Shown here: positions 21,223 through 36,700 of the stretch, piece by piece
How the letters are laid out: every line of letters begins with the position of its first letter
Position numbering within the stretch: the stretch's first letter is position 1
Origin: Luzula sylvatica
Lineage: Eukaryota; Streptophyta; Magnoliopsida; Poales; Juncaceae
NCBI GenBank assembly: GCA_946800325.1
Contig: OX326958.1
Span: forward strand, 3,544,001 to 3,608,000
DNA: 64,000 nt
Direction: 5' to 3'
Position numbers and translations under genes: made by a program
The notes under the pieces: generated by a model
What the model was told of the DNA's origin: nothing
The model's input: the letters and a program-made list of their open reading frames with translations, nothing else
Databases searched by the model: none

Positions 21223-24200
21223 TTGAAGTTTAAGACAAGCCAAATAATCATTTCATGTTGTACTCAAAATACTCCGTAATTGAAGACTATCACACACAAA
21301 TTTCAATTTTTTCAAAACTTTCTTAAAAATGCTAAAACTGAAGTCTAGCAGCATCTTCAAAAAATTCAATTAAGATATTTTTAAAAAAATGTTTAAATTG
21401 AAGTGTAACACAAGCAAAATACTCAATTTTCATGTTGTACTCAAAATATTCCGTAATTGAAGACTAACACACACAAATTTCAATTTTTTCAAAAATTTAT
21501 TAAAAATGCGATAACCGAAGTCTAACATCTTTAAAAAATTCAATTAAGATATTTTTTAAAAAACATTAAAATTGAAGTGTAACACAAGCAAAATACTCAA
21601 TTTTCATATTGTACTCAAAATACGCCGTAATTGAATACTAACACACACAAATTTCATTTTTTTTGAAATATTTCTTAAAAATGCTAAAACTGAAGTCTAA
21701 GATCTTAAAAAAATTCAATTAAGATATTTTTTTACAAAATATTAAAATTGAAGTTTAACACAAGCAAAATACTCAATTTTCATGTTGTACTCACAATAAT
21801 CCGTAATTGAGGACTATCACACAAAAATTTCAATTTTTTCAAAATTTTTTTAAAAATGCTAAAACTGAAGTCTATCATCATCAAAAAATTGAATTAAGAT
21901 ATTTTTGAAAAATATGTTAAAATTGAAGTGTAACACAAGCAAAATACTCAATTTTCATGTTGTACTCAAAATACTCCGTAATTGAAGACTAACACAAACT
22001 AATTTCAATTTTTTCAAACATTTCTTAAAAATTAAAAAACTGAAGTCTAGCATTTTCAAAAAATTCAATTAAGATATTTTTAAAAAAATGTTTAAATTGA
22101 AGTGTAACACAAGCAAAATACTCAATTTTCATGTTGTACTCAAAATATTCCGTAATTGAAGACTAACACACACAAATTTCAATTTTTTCAAAAATTTATT
22201 AAAAATGCGATAACCGAAGTCTAACATCTTCAAAAAATTCAATTAAGATATTTTTTAAAATATGTTAAAATTGAAGTGTAACACAAGAAAAATACTCAAT
22301 TTTCATGTTGTACTCAAAATACTCCGTAATTGAAGACTATCACACACAAATTTCAATTTTTTCAAAAATTTCTTAAAAATGCGAAAACTGAAGTCTAGCA
22401 GCATCTTCAAAAAATTCAATTAAGATATTTTTTAAAAAATGTTAAAATTGAAGTGTAACACAAGCAAAATACTCCGTAATTGAAGACTAACACACACAAA
22501 TTTCAATTTTTTCAAAGATTTCTCAAAAATGAAAAAACTGAAGTCTAACACCTCAAAAAATTCAATTAAGATATTTTTTAAAAAATGTTAAAATTGAAGT
22601 GTAACACAAGCAAAATACTCAATTTTCATGTTGTACTCAAAATACTCCGTAATTGAAGGCTAACAAACACAAATTTCAATTTTTTCAAAGATATCTTAAA
22701 ATTGCAAAAATTGAAATCTAACACCTTCAAAAAATTCACTTATGCTATTTTTTTAAAAAGAAATTAAAAATTAAGTGTAACACAAGCAAAATAGTCAATT
22801 TTCATTTCGTACTCAAATTACTCCGTAATTGAAGACTAACACAAACAAATTTCAATTTTTTCAAACATTTCTTAAAAATTAAAAAACTGAAGTCTAACAC
22901 CTTCAAAAAATTGAATTAAGATATTGTTGAAAAATATGTTAAAATTGAAGTGTGACACAAGCAAAATACTCAATTTTCATGTTGTACTCAAAATACTCCG
23001 TAATTGAATACTAACACACACACATTTCTTTTTTTCAAATATTTCTTAAAAATGCTAAAACTGAAGTCTAACATCTCCAAAAAGTTCAATGAAGATATTT
23101 TTTTAAAAAATATTAAAATTGAAGTTTAACACAAGCAAAATACTCAATTTTCATGTTGTACTCAAAATACTCCGTAATTGAAGACTAACACACACAAATT
23201 TAAATTTTAGCAAAAATTTATTAAAAATGCTAAAACTGAAGTCTAACATCTTCAAAAAATTGAATTAAGATATTTTTTAAAAATATGTTAAAATTGAAGT
23301 GTAACACAAGCAAAATACTCAATTTTCATTTTGAACTCAAAATAATCCGTAATGGAAGACTATCACACACAAATTTCAATTTTTTCAAAAATATCTTAAA
23401 AATGCTAAAACTGAAGTCGGTCATCTTCAAAAAATTCCATTAAGATATTTTTTTAAAAACATTAAAATTGAAGTGTAACACAAGCAAAATACTCAATTTT
23501 CATGTTGTACTCAAAATACTCCGTAATTGAAGACTAACACACACAAATTTCAATTCTTTCAAAAATTTCTTAAAAATGCAAAAACCGAAATCTAACACCT
23601 TCAAAAAATTCACTTATGCTATTTTTTTTAAAAATTTAAAACTGAAGTGTAACACAAGCAAAATACTCAATTTTCATGTTGTACTCAAAATACTCCGTAA
23701 TTGAAGACTAATACACACAAATTTCAATTGTTTCAAAAATTTCTGAAAAATGCTAAAACTGAAGTCTAACATCTTCAAAAAATTGAATTAAGATATTTTT
23801 TAAAAATATGTTAAAATTGAAGTGTAACACAAGCAAAATTCTCAATTTTCTTGTTGTACACAAAATACTCCGTAAATGAAGACTAACACACACAAATTTC
23901 AATTTTTTCAAAAATATATTAAAAATGCTAAAACTGAAGTCTAACATCCACAAAAAAATTCAATGAAGATATTTTTTAAAAAATATTAAAATTGAAGTGT
24001 AACACATGCAAAATACTCAATTTTCATGTTGTACTCAAAATAATCCGTAATTGAAAACTAACACACACAAATTTCAATTTTTTCAAAGATTTCTTAAAAA
24101 TGCAAAAACTGAAGTCTAACACCTTGAAAAAATTGAAATTGGATATTTTTTAAAAATTGAAGAGTAACACAAGCAAATTACTCAATTTTCATGTTGTACT

Positions 24201-26598
24201 CAAAATACACCGTAATTGAAGGCTAACAAACAAAAATTTCAATTTTTTCAAAGATTTCTTAAAATTGCAAAAATTGAAATCTAACACCTTCAAAAAATTC
24301 ACTTATGCTATTTTTTTTAAAAAGAAATTAAAAATTAAGTGTAACACAAGCAAAATACTCAATTTTCATTTCGTACTCAAATTACTCCGTAATTGAAGAC
24401 TAACACATACAAATTTCAATTTTTTCAAACATTTCTTAAAAATAAAAAAACTGAAGTCTAACACCTTCAAAGAATTAAATTAAGATATTTTTTAAAAATA
24501 TGTTAAAATTGATGTGTGACACAAGCAAAATACTCAATTTTCATGTTGTACTCGAAATATTCTGTAATTGAAGACTAGCACACACAAATTTCAATTTTTT
24601 CAAAAATTTCTTAAAAATGCGCAAACCGAAGTCTAACATCTTCAAAAAATTCAATTAAGATATTTTTTAAAAAACATTAAAATTGAAGTGTAACACAAGC
24701 AAAATACTCAATTTTCATGTTGTACTCAAAATACTCCGTAATTGAAGACTAACACACACAAATTTCAATTCTTTCAAAAATTTCTTAAAAATGCAAAAAT
24801 TGTAATCAAACACCTTCAAAAAATTCACTTATGCTATTTTTTTTTAAAATTTAAAATTGACGTGTAACACAAGCAAAATACTCAATTTTCATGTTGTACT
24901 CAAAATACGCAGTAATTGAAGACTATCACACACAAATTTCAATTTTTTCAAAAATTTCATAAAATTGCTTAAACTGAAGTCATCTTCAAAAAATTGAATT
25001 AAGATATTTTTTAAAAAATGTTAAAATTGAAGTGTAACACAAACAAAATACTCAATTTTTATTTTGTACTCAATATACTCTGTAATTGAAGACTAACACA
25101 CACAAATTTAAATTTTAGCAAAAATTTATTAAAAATGCTAAAACTGAAGTCTAACATCTTCAAAAAATTGAATTAATATATTTTTTAAAAATATGTTAAA
25201 ATTGAAGTGTAACACAAGCAAAATACTCAATTTTAATTATGTATTCAAAATACTCCGTAATTGAAGACTAATACACACAAATTTCAATTTTTTCATACAT
25301 TTCTTAAAAATTAAAAAACTGAAGTCTAGTATCTTCAAAAAATTCAATTAAGATATTTTTAAAAAAATGTTAAAATTGAAGTGTAACACAAGCAAAATAC
25401 TCAATTTTCATGTTGTACTCAAAATATTCTGTAATTGAAGACTAACACACACAAATTTCAATTTTTTCAAAAATTTCTTAAAAATGCGAAAACTGAAGTC
25501 TAACATCTCCAGAAAATTCAATTAAGATATTTTTTAAAAAACATTAAAATTGAAGTGTAACACAAGAAAAATACTCAATTTTCATGTGGTACTCAAAATA
25601 CTCCGTAATTGAAGACTAACACACACAAATTTCAATTCTTTCAAAAATTTCTTAAAAGTGCAAAAACTGAAATCTAACACCTTCAAAAAATTCACTTATG
25701 CTATTTTTTTAAAAAATTTAAAATTGAAGTGTAACACAAGCAAAATACTCAATTTTCATGTTGTACTCAAAATACTCCGTAATTGAAGACTAACACACAC
25801 AAATTTCAATTTTTTCAAAAATTTCATAAAAATTCTAAAACTGAAGTCTAACATCTTGAAAAAATTGAATTAAGATATTTTTTAAAAATATGTTAAAATT
25901 GAAGTGTAACACAAGCAAAATACTCAATTTTCATTTTGAACTCAAAATAATCCGTAATTGAAGACTATCACACACAAATTTCAATTTTTTCAAAAATATC
26001 TTAAAAATGCTAAAACTGAAGTCGGTCATCTTCAAAAAATTCCATTAAGATATTTTTTTAAAAACATTAAAATTGAAGTGTAACACAAGCAAAATACTCA
26101 ATTTTCATGTTGTACTCAAAATACTCCGTAATTGAAGACTAACACACACAAATTTCAATTCTTTCAAAAATTTCTTAAAAATGCAAAAACCGAAATCTAA
26201 CACCTTCAAAAAATTCACTTATGCTATTTTTTTTTAAAAATTTAAAACTGAAGTGTAACACAAGCAAAATACTCAATTTTCATGTTGTACTCAAAATACT
26301 CCGTAATTGAAGACTAATACACACAAATTTCAATTGTTTCAAAAATTTCTGAAAAATGCTAAAACTGAAGTCTAACATCTTCAAAAAATTGAATTAAGAT
26401 ATTTTTTAAAAATATGTTAAAATTGAAGTGTAACACAAGCAAAATTCTCAATTATCTTGTTGTACACAAAATACTCCGTAAATGAAGACTAACACACACA
26501 AATTTCAATTTTTTCAAAAATATATTAAAAATGCTAAAACTGAAGTCTAACATCCACAAAAAAATTCAATTAAGATATTTTTTTTAAAAATATTAAAA
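21223..26598. repeat. ~31-monomer HOR (5376 bp), unit 2
   Basis: Same opening monomers as unit 1 with few substitutions (for example CATATTG versus CACATTG near 21605). After GAATACTAACACACACACA (near 23005) it takes a different path: an ATTTTAGC monomer, then TCATTTTGAACTC, GTCGGTCATC (23418), CATCCACAAAAAAATTC (23947), ACACATGCAAAATAC, GAAATTGG, and a TAAAAAGAAATT tail. It then rejoins the unit 1 path (AAAGAATTAAATT, GCGCAAACC, TGTAATCAAACACC at 24801) and ends with a second GTCGGTCATC/CATCCAC pair. So the last ~530-bp pair occurs twice in this unit. Confidence 0.85.
22448..22593. repeat. Monomer with 27-bp deletion (unit 2 copy)
   Basis: Same 146-bp form as at 17065, carried along by amplification of the 5.38-kb unit (offset 5383 bp). 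Confidence 0.88.
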
Positions 26599-29367
26599 TT
26601 GAAGTTTAAGACAAGCCAAATAATCATTTCATGTTGTACTCAAAATACTCCGTAATTGAAGACTATCACACACAAATTTCAATTTTTTCAAAACTTTCTT
26701 AAAAATGCTAAAACTGAAGTCTAGCAGCATCTTCAAAAAATTCAATTAAGATATTTTTAAAAAAATGTTTAAATTGAAGTGTAACACAAGCAAAATACTC
26801 AATTTTCATGTTGTACTCAAAATATTCCGTAATTGAAGACTAACACACACAAATTTCAATTTTTTCAAAAATTTATTAAAAATGCGATAACCGAACTCTA
26901 ACATCTTTAAAAAATTCAATTAAGATATTTTTTAAAAAACATTAAAATTGAAGTGTAACACAAGCAAAATACTCAATTTTCATATTGTACTCAAAATACG
27001 CCGTAATTGAATACTAACACACACAAATTTCATTTTTTTTGAAATATTTCTTAAAAATGCTAAAACTGAAGTCTAAGATCTTAAAAAAATTCAATTAAGA
27101 TATTTTTTTACAAAATATTAAAATTGAAGTTTAACACAAGCAAAATACTCAATTTTCATGTTGTACTCACAATAATCCGTAATTGAGGACTATCACACAA
27201 AAATTTCAATTTTTTCAAAATTTTTTTAAAAATGCTAAAACTGAAGTCTATCATCATCAAAAAATTGAATTAAGATATTTTTGAAAAATATGTTAAAATT
27301 GAAGTGTAACACAAGCAAAATACTCAATTTTCATGTTGTACTCAAAATACTCCGTAATTGAAGACTAACACAAACTAATTTCAATTTTTTCAAACATTTC
27401 TTAAAAATTAAAAAACTGAAGTCTAGCATTTTCAAAAAATTCAATTAAGATATTTTTAAAAAAATGTTTAAATTGAAGTGTAACACAAGCAAAATACTCA
27501 ATTTTCATGTTGTACTCAAAATATTCCGTAATTGAAGACTAACACACACAAATTTCAATTTTTTCAAAAATTTATTAAAAATGCGATAACCGAAGTCTAA
27601 CATCTTCAAAAAATTCAATTAAGATATTTTTTAAAATATGTTAAAATTGAAGTGTAACACAAGAAAAATACTCAATTTTCATGTTGTACTCAAAATACTC
27701 CGTAATTGAAGACTATCACACACAAATTTCAATTTTTTCAAAAATTTCTTAAAAATGCGAAAACTGAAGTCTAGCAGCATCTTCAAAAAATTCAATTAAG
27801 ATATTTTTTAAAAAATGTTAAAATTGAAGTGTAACACAAGCAAAATACTCCGTAATTGAAGACTAACACACACAAATTTCAATTTTTTCAAAGATTTCTC
27901 AAAAATGAAAAAACTGAAGTCTAACACCTCAAAAAATTCAATTAAGATATTTTTTAAAAAATGTTAAAATTGAAGTGTAACACAAGCAAAATACTCAATT
28001 TTCATGTTGTACTCAAAATACTCCGTAATTGAAGGCTAACAAACACAAATTTCAATTTTTTCAAAGATATCTTAAAATTGCAAAAATTGAAATCTAACAC
28101 CTTCAAAAAATTCACTTATGCTATTTTTTTAAAAAGAAATTAAAAATTAAGTGTAACACAAGCAAAATAGTCAATTTTCATTTCGTACTCAAATTACTCC
28201 GTAATTGAAGACTAACACAAACAAATTTCAATTTTTTCAAACATTTCTTAAAAATTAAAAAACTGAAGTCTAACACCTTCAAAAAATTGAATTAAGATAT
28301 TGTTGAAAAATATGTTAAAATTGAAGTGTGACACAAGCAAAATACTCAATTTTCATGTTGTACTCAAAATACTCCGTAATTGAATACTAACACACACACA
28401 TTTCTTTTTTTCAAATATTTCTTAAAAATGCTAAAACTGAAGTCTAACATCTCCAAAAAGTTCAATGAAGATATTTTTTTAAAAAATATTAAAATTGAAG
28501 TTTAACACAAGCAAAATACTCAATTTTCATGTTGTACTCAAAATACTCCGTAATTGAAGACTAACACACACAAATTTAAATTTTAGCAAAAATTTATTAA
28601 AAATGCTAAAACTGAAGTCTAACATCTTCAAAAAATTGAATTAAGATATTTTTTAAAAATATGTTAAAATTGAAGTGTAACACAAGCAAAATACTCAATT
28701 TTCATTTTGAACTCAAAATAATCCGTAATTGAAGACTATCACACACAAATTTCAATTTTTTCAAAAATATCTTAAAAATGCTAAAACTGAAGTCGGTCAT
28801 CTTCAAAAAATTCCATTAAGATATTTTTTTAAAAACATTAAAATTGAAGTGTAACACAAGCAAAATACTCAATTTTCATGTTGTACTCAAAATACTCCGT
28901 AATTGAAGACTAACACACACAAATTTCAATTCTTTCAAAAATTTCTTAAAAATGCAAAAACCGAAATCTAACACCTTCAAAAAATTCACTTATGCTATTT
29001 TTTTTAAAAATTTAAAACTGAAGTGTAACACAAGCAAAATACTCAATTTTCATGTTGTACTCAAAATACTCCGTAATTGAAGACTAATACACACAAATTT
29101 CAATTGTTTCAAAAATTTCTGAAAAATGCTAAAACTGAAGTCTAACATCTTCAAAAAATTGAATTAAGATATTTTTTAAAAATATGTTAAAATTGAAGTG
29201 TAACACAAGCAAAATTCTCAATTTTCTTGTTGTACACAAAATACTCCGTAAATGAAGACTAACACACACAAATTTCAATTTTTTCAAAAATATATTAAAA
29301 ATGCTAAAACTGAAGTCTAACATCCACAAAAAAATTCAATGAAGATATTTTTTAAAAAATATTAAAA
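26599..29367. repeat. ~31-monomer HOR, partial unit 3
   Basis: Follows unit 2 at an offset of 5376 bp, including the 27-bp-deleted monomer (27824), GTCGGTCATC near 28795 and CATCCACAAAAAAATTC near 29321. Similarity to unit 2 continues past this boundary to about 29780. There unit 2 reads AACACATACAAATTTC and this copy reads AACACAAACAAATTTC, and the order changes to that of the 4.34-kb HOR. Confidence 0.82.
27824..27969. repeat. Monomer with 27-bp deletion (unit 3 copy)
   Basis: Same 146-bp form, offset 5376 bp from the unit 2 copy. Confidence 0.88.
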
Positions 29368-32300
29368 TTGAAGTGTAACACATGCAAAATACTCAATTTT
29401 CATGTTGTACTCAAAATAATCCGTAATTGAAAACTAACACACACAAATTTCAATTTTTTCAAAGATTTCTTAAAAATGCAAAAACTGAAGTCTAACACCT
29501 TGAAAAAATTGAAATTGGATATTTTTTAAAAATTGAAGAGTAACACAAGCAAATTACTCAATTTTCATGTTGTACTCAAAATACACCGTAATTGAAGGCT
29601 AACAAACAAAAATTTCAATTTTTTCAAAGATTTCTTAAAATTGCAAAAATTGAAATCAAACACCTTCAAAAAATTCACTTATGCTATTTTTTTTAAAAAG
29701 AAATTAAAAATTAAGTGTAACACAAGCAAAATACTCAATTTTCATTTCGTACTCAAATTACTCCGTAATTGAAGACTAACACAAACAAATTTCAATTTTT
29801 TCAAACATTTCTTAAAAATTAAAAAACTGAAATCTAACACCTTCAAAAAATTGAATTAAGATATTGTTGAAAAATATGTTAAAATTGAAGTGTGACACAA
29901 GCAAAATACTCAATTTTCATGTTGTACTCAAAATACTCCGTAATTGAATACTAACACACACACATTTCTTTTTTTCAAATATTTCTTAAAAATGCTAAAA
30001 CTGAAGTCTAACATCTCCAAAAAGTTCAATGAAGATATTTTTTTAAAAAATATTAAAATTGAAGTTTAACACAAGCAAAATACTCAATTTTCATGTTGTA
30101 CTCAAAATACTCCGTAATTGAAGACTAACACACACAAATTTAAATTTTAGCAAAAATTTCTTTAAAATGCTAAAACTGAAGTCTAACATCTTCAAAAAAT
30201 TGAATTAAGATATTTCTAAAAAATATGTTAAAATTGAAGTGTAACACAAGCAAAATACTCAATTTTCATGTTGTACTCAAAATACTCCGTAATTGAAGAC
30301 TATCACACACAAATTTCAATTTTTTCATAAATTTCTTAAAAATGCTTAAACTGAAGTCTGTCATCTTCAAAAAATTCAATTAAGATATTTTTTAAAAAAT
30401 GTTAAAATTGAAGTGTAACACAAGCAAAATACTCAATTTTCATGTTGTACCCAAAATAATCCGTAATTGAGGACTAACACACACAAATTTCAATTTTTTC
30501 AAAAATATATTAAAAATGCTAAAACTGAAGTTTAACATCTACAAAAAAAATTCAATGAAGATATTTTTTAAAAAATATTAAAATTGAAGTGTAACACATG
30601 CAAAATACTCAATTTTCATGTTGTACTCAAAATAATCCGTAATTGAAGACTAACACACACAAATTTCAATTTTTTCAAAGATTTCTTAAAAATGCCAAAA
30701 ACTGAAATCTAACACCTTCAAAAAATTCACTTATGCTATTTTTTTTTAAAATTTAAAATTGAAGTGTGACACAAGCAAAATACACAATTTTCATGTTGTA
30801 CTCAAAATACTCCGTAATTGAAGACTAACACACACAAATTTCAATTTTTTCAAAAAATTCTTAAAAATACTAAAACTGAAGTCTAACATCTTCAAAAAAT
30901 TGAATTAAGATATTTTTTAAAAATATGTTAAAATTGAAGTGTAACACAAGAAAAATACTCAATTTTCATGTTGTACTCAAAATACTCCGTAATTGAAGAC
31001 TATCACACACAAATTTCAATTTTTTCAAAAATTTCTTAAAAATGCTAAAACTGAAGTCTAGCAGCATCTTCAAAAAATTCAATTAAGATATTTTTTCAAA
31101 AAATGTTAAAATTGAAGTGTAACACAAGCAAAATACTCAATTTTCATGTTGTACTCAAAATACTCCGTAATTGAAGACTAACACACACAAATTTCAATTT
31201 TTTCAAAGATTTCTTAAAAATGCAAAAACTGAAGTCTAACACCTTGAAAAAATTGAATTCGGATATTTTTTTAAAATTGAAGTGTAACACAAGCAAAATA
31301 CTCAATTTTCATGTTGTACTCAAAATACTCCGTAATTGAAGGCTAACAAACACAAATTTCAATTTTTTCAAAGATTTCCTAAAATTGGAAAAATTGAAAT
31401 ATAACACCTTCAAAAAATTCACTTATGCTATTTTTTTTTTAAATTTAAAATTTAAGTGTAACACAAGCAAAATACTTAATTTTCATTTCGTACTCAAATT
31501 ACTCCGTAATTGAAGACTAACACATACAAATTTCAATTTTTTCAAACATTTCTTAAAAATAAAAAAACTGAAGTCTAACACCTTCAAAGAATTAAATTAA
31601 GATATTTTTTAAAAATATGTTAAAATTGATGTGTGACACAAGCAAAATACTCAATTTTCATGTTGTACTCAAAATATTCTGTAATTGAAGACTAGCACAC
31701 ACAAATTTCAATTTTTTCAAAAATTTCTTAAAAATGCGCAAACCGAAGTCTAACATCTTCAAAAAATTCAATTAAGATATTTTTAAAAAAACATTAAAAT
31801 TGAAGTGTAACACAAGCAAAATACTCAATTTTCATGTTGTACTCAAAATACTCCGTAATTGAGGACTAACACACACAAATTTCAATTCTTTCAAAAATTT
31901 CTTAAAAATGCAAAAATTGTAATCAAACACCTTCAAAAAACTCACTTATGCTATTTTTTTTTAAATTTTAAAATTGACGTGTAACACAAGCAAAATACTC
32001 AATTTTCATGTTGTACTCAAAATACGCAGTAATTGAAGACTATCACACACAAATTTCAATTTTTTCAAAAATTTCATAAAATTGCTTAAACTGAAGTCAT
32101 CTTCAAAAAATTGAATTAAGATATTTTTTAAAAAATGTTAAAATTGAAGTGTAACACAAACAAAATACCCAATTTTTATTTTGTACTCAATATACTCTGT
32201 AATTGAAGACTAACACACACAAATTTAAATTTTAGCAAAAATTTATTAAAAATGCTAAAACTGAAGTCTAACATCTTCAAAAAATTGAATTAATATATTT

Positions 32301-33713
32301 TTTAAAAATATGTTAAAATTGAAGTGTAACACAAGCAAAATACTCAATTTTAATTATGTACTCAAAATACTCCGTAATTGAAGACTAATACACACAAATT
32401 TCAATTTTTTCATACATTTCTTAAAAATTAAAAAACTGAAGTCTAGTATCTTCAAAAAATTCAATTAAGATATTTTTAAAAAAATGTAAAAATTGAAGTG
32501 TAACACAAGCAAAATACTCAATTTTCATGTTGTACTCAAAATATTCTGTAATTGAAAACTAACACACACAAATTTCAATTTTTTCAAAAATTTCTTAAAA
32601 ATGCGAAAACTGAAGTCTAACATCTCCAGAAAATTCAATTAAGATATTTTTTAAAAAACATTAAAATTGAAGTGTAACACAAGCAAAATACTCAATTTTC
32701 AAGTGGTACTCAAAATACTCCGTAATTGAAGACTAACACACACAAATTTCAATTCTTTCAAAAATTTCTTAAAAGTGCAAAAACTGAAATCTAACACCTT
32801 CAAAAAATTCACTTATGCTATTTTTTTTAAAAATTTAAAATTGAAGTGTAACACAAGCAAAATACTCAATTTTCATGTTGTACTCAAAATACTCCGTAAT
32901 TGAAGACTAACACACACAAATTTCAATTTTTTCAAAAATTTCATAAAAATTCTAAAACTGAAGTCTAACATCTTGAAAAAATTGATTTAAGATATTTTTT
33001 AAAAATATGTTAAAATTGAAGTGTAACACAAGCAAAATACTCAATTTTCATTTTGAACTCAAAATAATCCGTAATTGAAGACTATCACACACAAATTTCA
33101 ATTTTTTCAAAAATATCTTAAAAATGCTAAAACTGAAGTCGGTCATCTTCAAAAAATTCCATTAAGATATTTTTTTAAAAACATTAAAATTGAAGTGTAA
33201 CACAAGCAAAATACTCAATTTTCATGTTGTACTCAATATACTCCGTAATTGAAGACTAACACACACAAATTTCATTTCTTTCAAAAATTTCTTAAAAATG
33301 CAAAAACTGAAATCTAACACCTTCAAAAAATTCACTTATGCTATTTTTTTTAAAAATTTAAAACTGAAGTGTAACACAAGCAAAATACTCAATTTTCATG
33401 TTGTACTCAAAATACTCCGTAATTGAAGACTAATACACACAAATTTCAATTGTTTCAAAAATTTCTGAAAAATGCTAAAACTGAAGTCTAACATCTTCAA
33501 AAAATTGAATTAAGATATTTTTTAAAAATATGTTAAAATTGAAGTGTAACACAAGCAAAATTCTCAATTTTCTTGTTGTACACAAAATACTCCGTAAATG
33601 AAGACTAACACACACAAATTTCAATTTTTTCAAAAATATATTAAAAATGCTAAAACTGAAGTCTAACATCCACAAAAAAATTCAATGAAGATATTTTTTA
33701 AAAAATATTAAAA
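29368..33713. repeat. ~25-monomer HOR (4.34 kb), copy 1 (4346 bp)
   Basis: Opens with ACACATGCAAAATAC, then GAAATTGG, TAAAAAGAAATT, GAATACTAACACACACACA (near 29946), CATCTCCAAAAAGTTC (near 30012), an ATTTTAGC monomer, TCTGTCATC (30357), a second ACACATGC, GCCAAAAACTG, TAGCAGCATC, GAATTCGG, AAAGAATTAAATT, GCGCAAACC, TGTAATCAAACACC (31918), GTCGGTCATC (33139) and CATCCACAAAAAAATTC (33667). The second half parallels 18031-21175 of the 5.38-kb unit, which lacks one monomer (the TAGCAGCATC one near 31050). Confidence 0.87.
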
Positions 33714-36700
33714 TTGAAGTGTAACACATGCAAAATACTCAATTTTCATGTTGTACTCAAAATAATCCGTAATTGAAAACTAACACACACAAATTTCAAT
33801 TTTTTCAAAGATTTCTTAAAAATGCAAAAACTGAAGTCTAACACCTTGAAAAAATTGAAATTGGATATTTTTTAAAAATTGAAGAGTAACACAAGCAAAT
33901 TACTCAATTTTCATGTTGTACTCAAAATACACCGTAATTGAAGGCTAACAAACAAAAATTTCAATTTTTTCAAATATTTCTTAAAATTGCAAAAATTGAA
34001 ATCTAACACCTTGAAAAAAATCACTTATGCTATTTTTTTTAAAAAGAAATTAAAAATTAAGTGTAACACAAGCAAAATACTCAATTTTCATTTCGTACTC
34101 AAATTACTCCGTAATTGAAGACTAACACAAACAAATTTCAATTTTTTCAAACATTTCTTAAAAATTAAAAAACTGAAGTCTAACACCTTCAAAAAATTGA
34201 ATTAAGATATTGTTGAAAAATATGTTAAAATTGAAGTGTGACACAAGCAAAATACTCAATTTTCATGTTGTACTCAAAATACTCCGTAATTGAATACTAA
34301 CACACACACATTTCTTTTTTTCAAATATTTCTTAAAAATGCTAAAACTGAAGTCTAACATCTCCAAAAAGTTCAATGAAGATATTTTTTTAAAAAATATT
34401 AAAATTGAAGTTTAACACAAGCAAAATACTCAATTTTCATGTTGTACTCAAAATACTCCGTAATTGAAGACTAACACACACAAATTTAAATTTTAGCAAA
34501 AATTTCATTAAAATGCTAAAACTGAAGTCTAACATCTTCAAAAAATTGAATTAAGATATTTTTAAAAAATATGTTAAAATTGAAGTGTAACACAAGCAAA
34601 ATACTCAATTTTCATGTTGTACTCAAAATACTCCGTAATTGAAGACTATCACACACAAATTTCAATTTTTTCATAAATTTCTTAAAAATGCTTAAACTGA
34701 AGTCTGTCATCTTCAAAAAATTCAATTAAGATATTTTTTAAAAAATGTTAAAATTGAAGTGTAACACAAGCAAAATACTCAATTTTCATGTTGTACCCAA
34801 AATAATCCGTAATTGAGGACTAACAAACACAAATTTCAATTTTTTCAAAAATATATTAAAAATGCTAAAACTGAAGTTTAACATCTACAAAAAAAATTCA
34901 ATGAAGATATTTTTTTAAAAATATTAAAATTGAAGTGTAACACATGCAAAATACTCAATTTTCATGTTGTACTCAAAATAATCCGTAATTGAAGACTAAC
35001 ACACACAAATTTCAATTTTTTCAAAGATTTCTTAAAAATGCCAAAAACTGAAATCTAACACCTTGAAAAAATTCACTTATGCTATTTTTTTTTGAAATTT
35101 AAAATTGAAGTGTGACACAAGCAAAATACACAATTTTCATGTTGTACTCAAAATACTCCGTAATTGAAGACTAACACACACAAATTTCAATTTTTTCAAA
35201 AAATTCTTAAAAATACTAAAACTGAAGTCTAACATCTTCAAAAAATTGAATTAAGATATTTTTTAAAAATATGTTAAAATTGAAGTGTAACACAAGAAAA
35301 ATACTCAATTTTCATGTTGTACTCAAAATACTCCGTAATTGAAGACTATCACACACAAATTTCAATTTTTTCAAAAATTTCTTAAAAATGCTAAAACTGA
35401 AGTCTAGCAGCATCTTCAAAAAATTCAATTAAGATATTTTTTAAAAAATGTTAAAATTGAAGTGTAACACAAGCAAAATACTCAATTTTCATGTTGTACT
35501 CAAAATACTCCGTAATTGAAGACTAACACACACAAATTTCAATTTTTTCAAAGATTTCTTAAAAATGTAAAAACTGAAGTCTAACACCTTGAAAAAATTG
35601 AATTCGGATATTTTTTTAAAATTGAAGTGTAACACAAGCAAAATACTCAATTTTCATGTTGTACTCAAAATACTCCGTAATTGAAGGCGTAAACACAAAT
35701 TTCAATTTTTTCAAAGATTTCCTAAAATTGGAAAAATTGAAATCTAACACCTTCAAAAAATTCACTTATGCTATTTTTTTTTTAAATTTAAAATTTAAGT
35801 GTAACACAAGCAAAATACTTAATTTTCATTTCGTACTCAAATTACTCCGTAATTGAAGACTAACACATACAAATTTCAATTTTTTCAAACATTTCTTAAA
35901 AATAAAAAAACTGAAGTCTAACACCTTCAAATAATTAAATTAAGATATTTTTTAAAAATATGTTAAAATTGATGTGTGACACAAGCAAAATACTCAATTT
36001 TCATGTTGTACTCAAAATATTCTGTAATTGAAGACTAGCACACACAAATTTCTATTTTTTCAAAAATTTCTTAAAAATGCGCAAACCGAAGTCTAACATC
36101 TTCAAAAAATTCAATTAAGATATTTTTTAAAAAACATTAAAATTGAAGTGTAACACAAGCAAAATACTCAATTTTCATGTTGTACTCAAAATACTCCGTA
36201 ATTGAGGACTAACACACACAAATTTCAATTCTTTCAAAAATTTCTTAAAAATGCAAAAATTGTAATCAAACACCTTCAAAAAACTCACTTATGCTATTTT
36301 TTTTTAAAATTTAAAATTGACGTGTAACACAAGCAAAATACTCAATTTTCATGTTGTACTCAAAATACGCAGTAATTGAAGACTATCACACACAAATTTA
36401 AATTTTTTCAAAAATTTCATAAAATTGCTTAAACTGAAGTCATCTTCAAAAAATTGAATTAAGATATTTTTTAAAAAATGTTAAAATTGAAGTGTAACAC
36501 AAACAAAATACTCAATTTTTATTTTGTACTCAATATACTCTGTAATTGAAGACTAACACACACAAATTTAAATTTTAGCAAAAATTTATTAAAAATGCTA
36601 AAACTGAAGTCTAACATCTTCAAAAAATTGAATTAATATATTTTTTAAAAATATGTTAAAATTGAAGTGTAACACAAGCAAAATACTCAATTTTAATTAT

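Noticed and set aside
35656..35856. 66-codon plus-strand frame
   Set aside because: Created by a local rearrangement (GAAGGCGTAAACAC near 35687) that shifts the frame within a satellite monomer. The translation is satellite-derived and absent from the parallel copy near 31310.
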